A DNA stretch of 64,000 bases from Antrihabitans stalagmiti (GCF_016482825.1 NZ_JAEMNV010000001.1:806001-870000), one strand, 5' to 3'. Numbered from the stretch's first letter, positions 28,392-37,384 are shown. The notes: a model not told the origin generated them from the sequence alone. A program made the numbers and translations.

Positions 28392-29456
28392 ATGCCGCAG
28401 TTGTCCGCCGCGCGTACGGATCGCTCCGATACGCACACCGAGCACCGCACACAACCGGTGCCGTCGGCGAACGAGCGGATCCACACGGTTTCGGTGGTGG
28501 TTCCCGTATATCGGGGCGAACTCACCATCGCGAATCTCGTTGCCGAACTCGATCGATACGCGACGCCGTCGAAGTCGCCGAGGGGCGCGCTGTTCGCGAT
28601 CGAGGAAATCGTTCTCGTCCACGACAACGGCCCCGACCGGTCCGACGTCGTCCTCGCCGAATTGGCCGAGTCCAACGAGAACGTCAAGGTCGTCTGGCTG
28701 AGCCGAAACTTCGGGCAGGACGCCGCCACCATCGCAGGGATGGCCGCGTCCAGAGGCGATTGGGTTGCGACTCTCGACGAGGACGGTCAGCACGATCCCG
28801 ACTACATCGGGCGCTTTCTCGACGAGGCACTGTCGCAGCGTGCCGATCTGGTCTACTCGCGGCCGACCAACACCCGTCCGCACGGATTCGTTCGCAATGT
28901 CGCGTCGATGGGATCGAAGTTCGTTCTGACGTCGCTGTTCCGCTTTCCGTCGGGAACCCATTTCGAAAGCTACCGACTGATTCGCGGGGACATCAGCCGC
29001 AAGTTGTCCGAGGTCGCCGCCGCCGGGGTATACCTCGACGTCGCGTTGACCTGGGTCGTCGGGCGTACCGCCACCGCACCCATCGAACTACGTTCGGAGG
29101 GCCGCGAGGAGTCCGGGTACACCTACCGCAGCCTGTTCTCGCTGTTCTGGAAGATGGTCCTCTGCAGCGGAACCCGCGGTCTGCGCATCGTGAGCGTGCT
29201 CGGCGCCGCGCTCGGCTTGGCCGGCATCGTCCTTGCCGGAGTCGTCGTGGTCCAGACGATCGACGGCACGACGGACCCCGACGGCTGGGCGTCGATCATC
29301 GTCGCCATTCTGCTGTGCTCGGGAGCGATTCTGTTTTCGCTCGGAATGATCGCCGAGTACCTCGGCGTGGCACTGCACGTTTTGGCTGGCAGACCGCTAT
29401 TTTTGACGGTGGATTCCCCGACTCCGCGTCCCGACGGAGAGGACAAAAGCCATTAA
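28392..29456 (+). CDS. GT2 polyprenyl-phosphate glycosyltransferase (GtrB/ArnC/DPM1-like)
   Basis: 354 residues. GT-A catalytic domain from about residue 35 (VSVVVPVYRGELTIANLV) with the donor/metal motif TLDEDGQHDPDYIG, LSRNFGQDAATIAGM and the acceptor-side FESYRLIRG; two C-terminal helices (about 262-284 and 298-325) are typical of GtrB/ArnC. It should load a sugar from a nucleotide donor onto polyprenyl phosphate on the inner face. The ATG at 28392 has AGAAGG upstream; the region 28269-28391 before it holds no gene. The gene overlaps the aminotransferase that follows. Confidence 0.9.
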   Translation: MPQLSAARTDRSDTHTEHRTQPVPSANERIHTVSVVVPVYRGELTIANLVAELDRYATPSKSPRGALFAIEEIVLVHDNGPDRSDVVLAELAESNENVKVVWLSRNFGQDAATIAGMAASRGDWVATLDEDGQHDPDYIGRFLDEALSQRADLVYSRPTNTRPHGFVRNVASMGSKFVLTSLFRFPSGTHFESYRLIRGDISRKLSEVAAAGVYLDVALTWVVGRTATAPIELRSEGREESGYTYRSLFSLFWKMVLCSGTRGLRIVSVLGAALGLAGIVLAGVVVVQTIDGTTDPDGWASIIVAILLCSGAILFSLGMIAEYLGVALHVLAGRPLFLTVDSPTPRPDGEDKSH

Positions 29457-30591
29457 CACCGATGCGATTCCGTTCAACAAGCCCTTCCGCGCGCCTGGCG
29501 AACTCGACAACCTCGGCGAGGTGCTTGCGTCCTCCCACGTCCATGGCGACGGCCGGTTCACGAACGCTGCGACGGCCAAGTTGAAGCAGATCACCCACGC
29601 ACCGCACGCGCTTCTGACAACGTCGTGCACACATGCTCTCGAGCTCGGTGGGCTGCTCCTCGAGCTCCAGCCCGGTGACGAAGTGATCCTGCCCAGCTTC
29701 ACCTTTCCCTCCCCCGCCTCGTCGGTCGCTCTGCGCGGCGCGACGTGTGTATTCGTCGACATCGACGATTCGACCGGCAACATCGATCCGGCCGCGGTTG
29801 CCGAGGCGATCACCGAGAAGACCAAGGCCGTCGTCGTCATGCACTACGGCGGCGTCGCGGCAGACATGGGTCCGCTGCTCGACCTCGCTGCCGAGCATTG
29901 CTTCGCCATCGTCGAAGACAACGCGCACGGACTCGGCGGCAGCTGGCAGGGCCGCCCACTCGGCACCATCGGGACGATCGGTGCGCTGAGCTTCCACGAC
30001 ACGAAGAACGTCCATGCGGGCGAGGGCGGTGCGCTGCTGCTTTCCGACGACATTCTGATGATGCGTGCGGAGATCATGCGGGAGAAAGGCACCGACAGGG
30101 CTCGCTTCCTGCGCGGCGAGGTCGACAAGTACGGCTGGCAGGACATCGGATCGAGTTATCTCCCAAGCGAATTGAATGCCGCCGTGCTCGATGCGCAGCT
30201 CGCGTCCTTCGACGTCATCCAAGCGGGCAGGCACCGCGTCTGGGATTCCTATGCGCGTGCGCTGCCTGCCTGGGCCCAGCGAAACGGCGTGCGGCAGATG
30301 AACGTTCCGGCCGATCGGGAACACACAGCACACCTTTTCTACCTTCGAATGCCGACCGAAGAGACCCGCGACAGCTTCATCGGTCACATGCGTCAACGCG
30401 GTATCGCAACCCCGTTCCACTACGTACCGCTCGGCACGAGCCCCGCCGGATCCAAGATGGGTAGAACCCCGAAACCGTGCGTTCGAAGCGCCGAATTCTC
30501 GGAGACCGTTGTCCGGCTACCGATCTGGCCCGCCATGACCGACGACCACATTGCCCGGGTGCTGGACGGGGTCACTGCCTTCGTTGCATAA
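29452..30591 (+). CDS. wecE: WecE/RffA-type dTDP-4-keto-6-deoxyhexose aminotransferase
   Basis: 379 residues if started at the ATT at 29452, close to the 376 of E. coli WecE. The N-terminal IPFNKPFRAPGELD aligns with the conserved start of WecE, but lies upstream of the first standard start codon (GTG 29521), which would remove it. GGAGAGG ends nine bases before the ATT, and ATT overlaps the upstream stop (ATTAA). PLP motifs: SFHDTKNVHAGEGGAL with the Schiff-base lysine, EDNAHGLGG and DIGSSYLPSELNAA. It would convert dTDP-4-keto-6-deoxyglucose to dTDP-4-amino-4,6-dideoxygalactose. The ATT start is inferred. Confidence 0.85.
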   Translation: MNTDAIPFNKPFRAPGELDNLGEVLASSHVHGDGRFTNAATAKLKQITHAPHALLTTSCTHALELGGLLLELQPGDEVILPSFTFPSPASSVALRGATCVFVDIDDSTGNIDPAAVAEAITEKTKAVVVMHYGGVAADMGPLLDLAAEHCFAIVEDNAHGLGGSWQGRPLGTIGTIGALSFHDTKNVHAGEGGALLLSDDILMMRAEIMREKGTDRARFLRGEVDKYGWQDIGSSYLPSELNAAVLDAQLASFDVIQAGRHRVWDSYARALPAWAQRNGVRQMNVPADREHTAHLFYLRMPTEETRDSFIGHMRQRGIATPFHYVPLGTSPAGSKMGRTPKPCVRSAEFSETVVRLPIWPAMTDDHIARVLDGVTAFVA

Positions 30592-30729
30592 CTCGTTAGC
30601 CGGACAAAACGGTCCCAATATGATCACTAAAGCATTTACGCGGTTCCCTTTTCGTACGGAATCGTGTTCCTATCACTCAGGCAAATGAGCATTAAAGTGT
30701 TGCCGGCAACGGCAGAAGGGCGGATTTAT

Positions 30730-31233
30730 ATGAGGAGCCAGCGTTTACGTAAGTACGCGGCAGGATTCGGCGTGCTCGTCGCCGTAGCGACAGCGGGACT
30801 CTTCACGACGGCCACCGCAACGGCCGAGCCGCTCTGGCCCGGCGGACCCGACTTCGGTACACCGGCGGTCATTCCGCCGCCTCCCGCGCCGTGTGACGCG
30901 CCCGGAGCGCGCGCCTGCCTGCGCCTGTCGACCAACGAAGCGTGGCTGATGGACAACGGCCGCACCGTGTTCGGGCCGACCCCGATCTCCCACGGCCAGC
31001 CGGGCTACGAGACGAACGTCGGAGTCTTCGACGTCGACTTCAAGAAGCCGTACCACTGGTCCACGATGCACCACGCCGACATGTACTACGCGATCTTCTT
31101 CGACGGCGACATCGCGTTCCACGTCGGACCGGTCGACCTCAAGTCCCACGGCTGCATCCGTATGACCGAGCCGGGCGCGAAGGCGTTCTACGAACACCTC
31201 AACCCAGGCGACATCGTTCAGGTCATCAGGTGA
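30730..31233 (+). CDS. Short secreted L,D-transpeptidase
   Basis: 167 residues: signal peptide (about 1-32, ending ATATAEP), a proline-rich linker (about 40-56) and a compact YkuD domain. Catalytic residues H131 (AFHVGP), H140 and C142 (SHGCIRM) are present. It lacks the Ig-like domain of the enzyme at 16.4 kb. The ATG at 30730 has GAAGGG about nine bases upstream; the open frame further upstream (from 30664) lacks signal-like sequence. Two consecutive hairpin-T structures follow the stop. Confidence 0.92.
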   Translation: MRSQRLRKYAAGFGVLVAVATAGLFTTATATAEPLWPGGPDFGTPAVIPPPPAPCDAPGARACLRLSTNEAWLMDNGRTVFGPTPISHGQPGYETNVGVFDVDFKKPYHWSTMHHADMYYAIFFDGDIAFHVGPVDLKSHGCIRMTEPGAKAFYEHLNPGDIVQVIR

Positions 31234-31256
31234 CCTGACTCCCAGCAGTAGCCGAT

Positions 31257-31289
31257 ACGGGCGCGGATCTTCGGATCCGCGCCCGTTTT
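31257..31289 (+). terminator. Rho-independent terminator with UUCG tetraloop
   Basis: A perfect 13-bp stem (31257-31269 with 31274-31286) closes a C(UUCG)G tetraloop and is followed by a T tract. It lies 24 bases after the L,D-transpeptidase stop and is well placed to end that transcript. Confidence 0.9.
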
Positions 31290-31297
31290 CGCGTTGT

Positions 31298-31374
31298 GGC
31301 CGCTCCGCGGCTCGTGAGTCTTTTCGGAGGTCGGGCGCTCCGGAAGGACTCACGAGCGGCGGAGCCGCCTTTTT
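31298..31374 (+). terminator. Long near-perfect stem-loop with T5 tail (second terminator or intergenic repeat)
   Basis: Left arm 31298-31329 pairs with right arm 31338-31369 over 32 positions, with 28 Watson-Crick pairs, two G-U pairs and two mismatches, closing an 8-base loop. TTTTT follows at 31370-31374. It begins nine bases after the first terminator and ends 28 bases before the ATG of the DUF222-HNH gene. It may act as a back-up terminator or be a copy of a dispersed intergenic repeat. Confidence 0.75.
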
Positions 31375-31402
31375 GTCGGTGGGGTCCGATAGTGTCGAAT
31401 GT

Positions 31403-33535
31403 ATGTTCTACTCAGGGGGAAGTGCAGAAACCGAAGGTCCGGAGGAGGTCCGGACCTACCCACTCCAGATCAGCGTCGCTGACGAGTTCGCACTCTTGGA
31501 GCGCTACCGCGTCAACGAAAACGTCAACGCCTGCTCCAAAGTGATCGCCGCAACCGACATCTGGTGGACCCGGATGCGCACCGAATCCGACCTCGTCGCC
31601 GCCGGCAAGAAGGTCGCCGTCGGCAACTCCGTCTTCGCCGAAATCGGCGCCGCCCTGGGCTGCTCGGCCACCACCGCACACACCATGGTCGACGTCGGCA
31701 TCGAACTCAACTCCCGATTCCCCTTGTTTTACACCGCGTTCGACGACGGCCGACTCGACTACGCCCGCGTCACAGTCGTCTGCACCACGCTCAAAGAAGC
31801 CAGCACGACGACGATCGAGAAGATCGAGTTCCTCGCACTGTGTGCAGCGAAAATCCTCACCCCCGGCCGGTTGCGACGTGAGATCTGGCGACTGTGGATC
31901 GAGGCCGACCCGAAAGAGGCCGCCGAGGCTCGAGAGCAGTTGACGAAGACTGATCGCACGGCCTATGTGTGGAAAGGGACTGCGGGGTTGTCGTGGCTCA
32001 GTGCAGCCATCACCGACCTCGAAGGTGTCGAAGCCGATCAACTGCTCGACGAAATCGCCGACACCGTCTGCCCCGAAGACTCCCGCAGCCGCAACGCCCG
32101 CCGCGCCGACGGACCGATGGCCCTGCTGCACGGCGAACGGTCGTTGCGGTGTGACTGCCGATCGGCTGATTGCCCGACCCGCGACATCGAATTGGCCCCG
32201 CGGCGAGGACATCTCGCCCAGATCGTCATCGACGCGAAAACCCTCCTCGGCCTGAGCGCAGACCCCGCACACCTCGGTGACGGAACACCGATCGACCCGG
32301 AACTGGCCCGCATCCTCGCCGCCGACGCGACCTGGCAAGCCATCCTCGTCGAACTACGGTCCGCGGCGATGGCAGCGGCCGGACAGGGAACCACTGCAGC
32401 CGAACACGATTCGAGTAACTGCACCGACGATGCCGTCCGCGGGAACCGAGCCGAAGAATCCGCACCTCCGCAGACAACCGATCCGACCACCCACGAAAAT
32501 TCAGTCGACCACGAATCAGACTTCCACGACGAGACCGTTCCCGACTCCGCAGACGTTGACCCCGAACCTGTTGACCCCGAACCGGATTCACCCGCAGAGG
32601 TCGAATACCTGCACTACCTCCGCCGCGGACGCAAACACCGACCCGGCACCATAGCCCACCCCACTACGACGGCACCGCCCTGCCTGAAACGGGTCCGCAG
32701 TGCCGGAACAGTCATCGACGACATCCTCACCGCCATCGCCGACGACGCATCCCTACGCCGCGGAGTCCATCCCGACGGCCACGGCGGACACCTCGAACCT
32801 CCACCCGGGGCGTTGATCTACCGACCCCGCGCCGAAGTCGCCGAGTTGGTCCGCGCCGCCTACCCCACGTGCGTATTTCCGAACTGCACCGTGCCGTCGC
32901 GCACATGCGAACTCGACCACCGCGTCCCGTTCCACCATCCCAACCCCACCACGGGTGGCTGGACCATCTTCGACAACCTCCAACCCCTGTGCAAGAAGCA
33001 TCACGACATCAAAACCTGGCAACTCTGGACCTGCACCGCCCTCGCCGGCGGCGCCATCCTCTGGACCAGCCCCACCCACACCCCGCACATCAGCCTGCCC
33101 AGCCACCACAACATCGTCGGCGCACCACAACCCGAACCGGAAGCGACGAAAACGATCCCGACACCCAGCTACGCCGACCCACTCACCGCGTACGAAGCCA
33201 ACGAACTGCTCTACGAACCCACCTGGTGGGAGACCTTCGCCGGTACCGACGCCACCGCAACCTTCGCCGACCACGACCCCTACCTCCGAGACCGCTACCG
33301 CGAACACCTCGCCATCGTCTACAAACGAGTCGGCGACGGCAAAGCTCCGTGGGACCAAATCCCGGAGCCGACGGCGGAGAAAGCGATTTCAGACTCACAT
33401 TCGGTGGGATCCAACGCACTGTTGGGCATCTCGACAACGGCAGTCAGAAAGGTCTATGCAATTTACCAAAAATGTTGTGCCATAACGGAACAACTACTTC
33501 GCCAGGTTGACCGACGTCAGATCGGCCGTCTATAA
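31403..33535 (+). CDS. DUF222 and HNH endonuclease domain protein (REP13E12-like)
   Basis: 710 residues. DUF222 occupies roughly residues 25-340; an acidic, low-complexity linker (about 355-420, rich in Asp/Glu/Pro) follows; the HNH nuclease motif is at about 495-535 (TCELDHRVPFHHP then LQPLCKKHHDIKTW) with zinc-binding CVFPNC. After the HNH there are about 170 further residues, longer than in most family members. These genes are multicopy in mycobacteria and rhodococci (REP13E12) and are suspected of mobility, but the substrate is not known. ATG at 31403 was preferred to the GTG ten codons upstream. Confidence 0.88.
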   Translation: MFYSGGSAETEGPEEVRTYPLQISVADEFALLERYRVNENVNACSKVIAATDIWWTRMRTESDLVAAGKKVAVGNSVFAEIGAALGCSATTAHTMVDVGIELNSRFPLFYTAFDDGRLDYARVTVVCTTLKEASTTTIEKIEFLALCAAKILTPGRLRREIWRLWIEADPKEAAEAREQLTKTDRTAYVWKGTAGLSWLSAAITDLEGVEADQLLDEIADTVCPEDSRSRNARRADGPMALLHGERSLRCDCRSADCPTRDIELAPRRGHLAQIVIDAKTLLGLSADPAHLGDGTPIDPELARILAADATWQAILVELRSAAMAAAGQGTTAAEHDSSNCTDDAVRGNRAEESAPPQTTDPTTHENSVDHESDFHDETVPDSADVDPEPVDPEPDSPAEVEYLHYLRRGRKHRPGTIAHPTTTAPPCLKRVRSAGTVIDDILTAIADDASLRRGVHPDGHGGHLEPPPGALIYRPRAEVAELVRAAYPTCVFPNCTVPSRTCELDHRVPFHHPNPTTGGWTIFDNLQPLCKKHHDIKTWQLWTCTALAGGAILWTSPTHTPHISLPSHHNIVGAPQPEPEATKTIPTPSYADPLTAYEANELLYEPTWWETFAGTDATATFADHDPYLRDRYREHLAIVYKRVGDGKAPWDQIPEPTAEKAISDSHSVGSNALLGISTTAVRKVYAIYQKCCAITEQLLRQVDRRQIGRL

Positions 33536-33595
33536 ATAGCGAACTGTTCGGCGCCTTGGGGCACCGAGAACAACTCGATTCAAGGAGCTGTAACA

Positions 33596-34999
33596 ATGGC
33601 GTGCAGTCAGCGGTCTCGGCGAGCACTACTTGTCATCAGTGCGGTCATGGTCGCATGTGCGGCGACGACCTCCTCGACCGTAGCAAGCGCGGATCCGGCA
33701 GCGACCCAGCCTGCCCTACCGTTCCCAATTCCCCCGCTGCCACCGGAATTCGATCCGAGTTTCTACAATCCGCCACTCGCAGCGTATGAGGATAAGCAGC
33801 CCGGCGAAATTATCGCCGCTCGGCAAGTAAATCTTGGCTTCAGTTCTGTGCTTCCGATCAACGCGGCGTCCTGGCAGTTGTCGTATAGATCCACCAACAC
33901 CCGCGGTGAGCCGATTCCTGCCGTCACGACGGTGCTGCAGCCGCGCAAACCGAAAGGTCCAGTTCGGGACAAGTTGCTGTCCTACCAATTCCCGATCGAC
34001 TCGCTGGCCCACTACTGCGATCCGTCGTATGTTCTGCAACTTGCCTCGATCCCGGGAGCACTGACCGGTCAACCCGGCATACCCATCGAACTGCTCATAC
34101 CGATCGCTGCGGCCGAGCTGGGTTGGACGGTCTCCATGCCGGACCACCAAGGGCCGAATGCTGCGTTCGCCGCTGGTCCACTGGCTGGACGGATCACCTT
34201 GGACGGCATTCGGGCTACGGAGAATTTCGCCGAAGCCGGATTGGCAGGCACCTCCACCAAAGTTGCACTGGCTGGATACTCGGGAGGAGCAATCGCAACC
34301 GGCCACGCAGCAGAACTGCATGCCTCCTACGCGCCCGACCTCAACATTGTCGGTGCGGCCGAAGGTGGCATTCCCGCCGACCTCAGTGCCGCGCTCAATA
34401 TGGCCAACAACAATGCCGGCGCGGGCATTGTCTGGGCCGGAGCTGTCGGAGTGTCCCGCGAATACCCGGAACTTGCACAATATTTCGCCGAGCACATCAA
34501 CGATTTCGGCAAAGGGCTTACTCAGGCAAAAGACAACCTTTGCCTGGCCTATCAAGCGGCGAGTTTCCCGTTCTTGAATATGAAGGGCCTCTTCGACACC
34601 CCGGAACCACTCAACGAGCCCGTTCCCGCCGCGGTGTTGGACAGAATTCGTATGGGACATGCGGTGCCGGATGTGCCGATGTACATGTATCAGGCAAATC
34701 CGGATTGGCTCATCCCCGTCGGGCCGGTCAACAATCTTGTGAACACCTACTGCCAGTCACCGACTGCTCAGGTTCGGTACACACGCGATCACTTCAGCGA
34801 GCACGCGACGCTACCGTTTCTCGCTGTGCCGAGCGTAATCATGTGGCTGAAAGACCGTCTCGACGGAATCCCTGCCGAACCAGGTTGCAGCACAACCGAT
34901 GTCGGGTCCATAGCGTTGGATCAGTCGTCGTGGCCACTGTTCGCCGGCGCGGTAGGACCACTCGTTGCCGATCTCTTCGGAAAACCTGTCGGAGAATAA
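33596..34999 (+). CDS. Secreted lipase (LIP family, PF03583-type)
   Basis: 467 residues. Signal peptide at about 1-32 (cleavage near SADP). The mature protein has an alpha/beta-hydrolase fold with nucleophile S229 in LAGYSGGAIATGHAAE, a motif of secretory lipases; aspartate and histidine candidates are in MYMYQANPDWLIPV and RYTRDHFSEHAT. It likely hydrolyses triacylglycerol or mycolate esters outside the cell. The ATG follows AAGGAGCTG. Codon choice includes more A/T-ending codons than neighbours, which may reflect a different history, though this was judged by eye. Confidence 0.88.
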   Translation: MACSQRSRRALLVISAVMVACAATTSSTVASADPAATQPALPFPIPPLPPEFDPSFYNPPLAAYEDKQPGEIIAARQVNLGFSSVLPINAASWQLSYRSTNTRGEPIPAVTTVLQPRKPKGPVRDKLLSYQFPIDSLAHYCDPSYVLQLASIPGALTGQPGIPIELLIPIAAAELGWTVSMPDHQGPNAAFAAGPLAGRITLDGIRATENFAEAGLAGTSTKVALAGYSGGAIATGHAAELHASYAPDLNIVGAAEGGIPADLSAALNMANNNAGAGIVWAGAVGVSREYPELAQYFAEHINDFGKGLTQAKDNLCLAYQAASFPFLNMKGLFDTPEPLNEPVPAAVLDRIRMGHAVPDVPMYMYQANPDWLIPVGPVNNLVNTYCQSPTAQVRYTRDHFSEHATLPFLAVPSVIMWLKDRLDGIPAEPGCSTTDVGSIALDQSSWPLFAGAVGPLVADLFGKPVGE

Positions 35000-35023
35000 G
35001 TTGCGCGGCACTACATTTGGTTG

Positions 35024-36398
35024 ATGTTTCTTGCCGATCTCAGCGCCGCACTACCTGAGGGACGGTTGATCGTCGATCCCGACGTAGTCGATCGCTATCT
35101 GCACGACGAGGCCGAGTGGGCACCCTACGAACGCCCGCTCGCGGTGCTCCGACCTCGAACCGCCGAGGAAGTCCAGATCGCGGTGCAACTGTGCGTGCGG
35201 TACGGCACGCCGGTCGTACCACGCGGTGCCGGCACAGGCCTGTCGGGCGGAGCGAATGCGATACGCGACAGCCTTGTCGTTGCATTCGATTCGATGACGG
35301 CGATCAAAGAAGTCGACCCGCTCGAGCGCCTGGCCGTCGTCGAACCGGGTGTGGTCAACGACGACCTCCGAAATGCCTGTGCCGCAGAGGGATTGTGGTA
35401 TCCGCCAGCCGGCAAGCTCACCGTGGTCGACCATCGGCGGCAACGTCGCCACCGACGCGGGTGGAGTCTGCTGCGTAAAGTACGGCGTCACAAAGGATTA
35501 CGTACTAGGCCTCCAGATTGTGACAGGGACGGGCGAGCTGGTGCGGCTCGGCCGCCGCACAGCGAAGGGTGTGGCCGGCTACGACCTTGCCGCACTGCTT
35601 GTCGGTTCGGAGGGAACGCTCGGCGTGATCACCGAGGTCACCGTCAGGCTTCGACCGACTCGCGCACCCGAACGCACCGTCGCCGGTTACTTCGATTCGA
35701 TCGTCGATGCCGGCCGGGCTGTCGATGCAGTCGCCGCCGCGGGGATCACGCCGTCGGCGCTGGAACTGATCGACAGGCAGTGCCTGCTGGCCGTCGACGC
35801 GTGGAAGGACATGGGACTGTCGGTCGACGCCAACGTAGTCCTCCTCGGTCGAATCGACACACCCGGCTCGCTGGGTGACGACGAGGCTGCCACGATGCGT
35901 ACTGCCTTCGACAAATCCGGGGCCAGTTGGAGCGCGCAGTCGTCCGACCAGGCCGAAGCCGATGCGCTGTTCGCCGCCCGCAGGCTTGCGTACCCGGCAT
36001 TGGAGCGTCTCGGTCCGGTGTTGACCGAGGACATCTGCGTGCCGATCCGCGCTGTCCCCGAGATGCTGTCCAGAATCGAAAGCATTGCGACACAATGGGA
36101 TACAAGGATTGCGAACATTGCTCACGCAGGCGACGGCAACCTCCATCCGCTGTTGATCGCGCCGCACGACGACGACGCAGCCCGCCAACGAGCGCAAGCT
36201 GCGTTCGACGACATCATCGATGCTGCGCTGAACCTCGGCGGAACCGTGTCCGGCGAGCACGGCATCGGACTACTGAAGATGGGCGGTCTGGTGAAAGAAC
36301 TGCCGCCCGCAGTTCTCGACATGCCCCACAACATCAAGAGGGCGTTGGACCCAACCAATATCCTCAATCCGGGAAAGGTCTTCTCGAGAACGATCTAG
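35024..36398 (+). pseudogene. GlcD-type FAD-linked oxidase, split by a frameshift
   Basis: Two frames together encode one ~458-residue FAD-linked oxidase (Rv1257c/GlcD type). Frame one (35024 to about 35407) carries VVPRGAGTGLSGGANAI and ends in EGLWYPP. Frame two resumes at PASSPWSTIGGNVATDAGG and carries EHGIGLLKMGG and NILNPGKVF. Family members read YPPDPASSPWSTIGGN here, so two bases of a GAC codon seem missing after the CCGCCA at 35402-35407. Adding two bases makes the length a multiple of three. It would oxidise a 2-hydroxy acid if intact. It is either a recent pseudogene or a sequence error; no other damage is seen. Confidence 0.85.
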
Positions 36399-36829
36399 TT
36401 GATCACGGACCAATCACGATTGGATTCGGTGTCGATTCGGTTGCGAAATGCTTCGATAAACCAACTGTGCCCCTTTTATTTATGTGAGTCGGATCACTGC
36501 ACGTAATTTCGGCATAACCGCAGCTCTAGCTGCTTTTCTGCGATCCAGACCGACGAAATCTGAGTCCTACTACGAGCCACGTTTTTGGTCTGTTCATCTT
36601 CCGTTAACCTTCCGCGACCATTCTGTGATCTGTCGTCAACAGACAGAAACGTCACCAACCCGAAGTTCCCCAAGTTGCGCCATGACGACCGTGAAGCGTT
36701 CCCGCTTCTGACTAGTACATCCACGAATAGCACGTAGTGCACCAGCGACCGACCCGACGTCTTTCGCTTCGAGTGCACGCTGCCAAGTGCTAGCCGATCA
36801 CGGCCGAACTTGTAAGGAACCACTTCATC
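36399..36829. other. 431-base gene-free interval
   Basis: No convincing gene on either strand. The base composition is more A/T-rich than the surroundings. A small stem-loop followed by TTTT (about 36521-36538) could be a weak terminator for the upstream oxidase transcript. The c-di-AMP (ydaO) riboswitch, which often precedes actinobacterial cell-wall hydrolases, was looked for and its conserved G-rich and GACCC-like elements were not seen. The interval probably holds the promoter and long leader of the transglycosylase gene. Confidence 0.5.
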
Positions 36830-37378
36830 ATGCGTGTCACCACTTCCCTTGTTTCGCGTAAACGCACCGCGTCGATCGCACACACCGGCAGCGCCGCCGT
36901 GTTGGCGCTTGCTGCAGTTGCCGCACTGGCAACCACCGGCAGCGCCACCAATGCCGACGCCGATCCCGTCGAGCTGGTCGCGATCGTTGCCCCGATCACC
37001 CAGCCCGTGCCGGAACCTGCACCCATCGTTCCGCCGCCGCCGCCCGCACCGGTCTACGCAAACAACCTCGACGGCTGGATCCGCCAGGCGCTGGACATCC
37101 TCCGTGCCCACAACATCCCGGGCAGCTACGACGCAATCATGCGCAACATCATGCGCGAATCGACCGGCAACCCGCGTGCCATCAACCTCTACGACTCGAA
37201 CGCGGCGGCAGGCATTCCCTCCAAGGGACTGCTGCAGGTGATCGATCCGACGTTCGCGGCGTACCACGTCGAGGGCACCTCACTCGATATCTACGACCCT
37301 GTCGCAAACATCGTCGCAGCCTGCAACTACGCGGCACACCGCTACGGCTCGATGGACAACGTCAACTCTGCTTACTGA
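36830..37378 (+). CDS. Secreted lytic transglycosylase (SLT domain)
   Basis: 182 residues: signal sequence (about 18-46, ending near NADADP), a proline-rich linker (about 56-74), and an SLT-type lysozyme-fold domain. The catalytic Glu is in NIMRESTGNPRAINLYD and the family block GLLQVIDPTFAAYH follows. It would cleave peptidoglycan glycan strands. The size and layout resemble resuscitation-type or Rv-type secreted transglycosylases. The start ATG lies behind TAAGGAAC. The long leader upstream suggests control at the RNA level, but no known riboswitch was identified. Confidence 0.88.
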   Translation: MRVTTSLVSRKRTASIAHTGSAAVLALAAVAALATTGSATNADADPVELVAIVAPITQPVPEPAPIVPPPPPAPVYANNLDGWIRQALDILRAHNIPGSYDAIMRNIMRESTGNPRAINLYDSNAAAGIPSKGLLQVIDPTFAAYHVEGTSLDIYDPVANIVAACNYAAHRYGSMDNVNSAY

Positions 37379-37384
37379 GGTCTA

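Noticed and set aside
25905-28961. 1018-codon open frame on the minus strand across the gtrA/YfhO/GT2 genes
   Set aside because: It is rich in Arg, Asp, Glu and Gly with no domain or membrane pattern and lies opposite well-supported genes; a typical shadow frame in GC-rich DNA.
31403-33535. DUF222-HNH gene as an insertion sequence or homing intron
   Set aside because: No target-site duplication, transposase or interrupted host gene is visible; the nearby inverted repeat lies only on the 5' side.
36399-36829. c-di-AMP (ydaO) riboswitch before the transglycosylase
   Set aside because: The conserved G-rich blocks and pairing elements could not be found.
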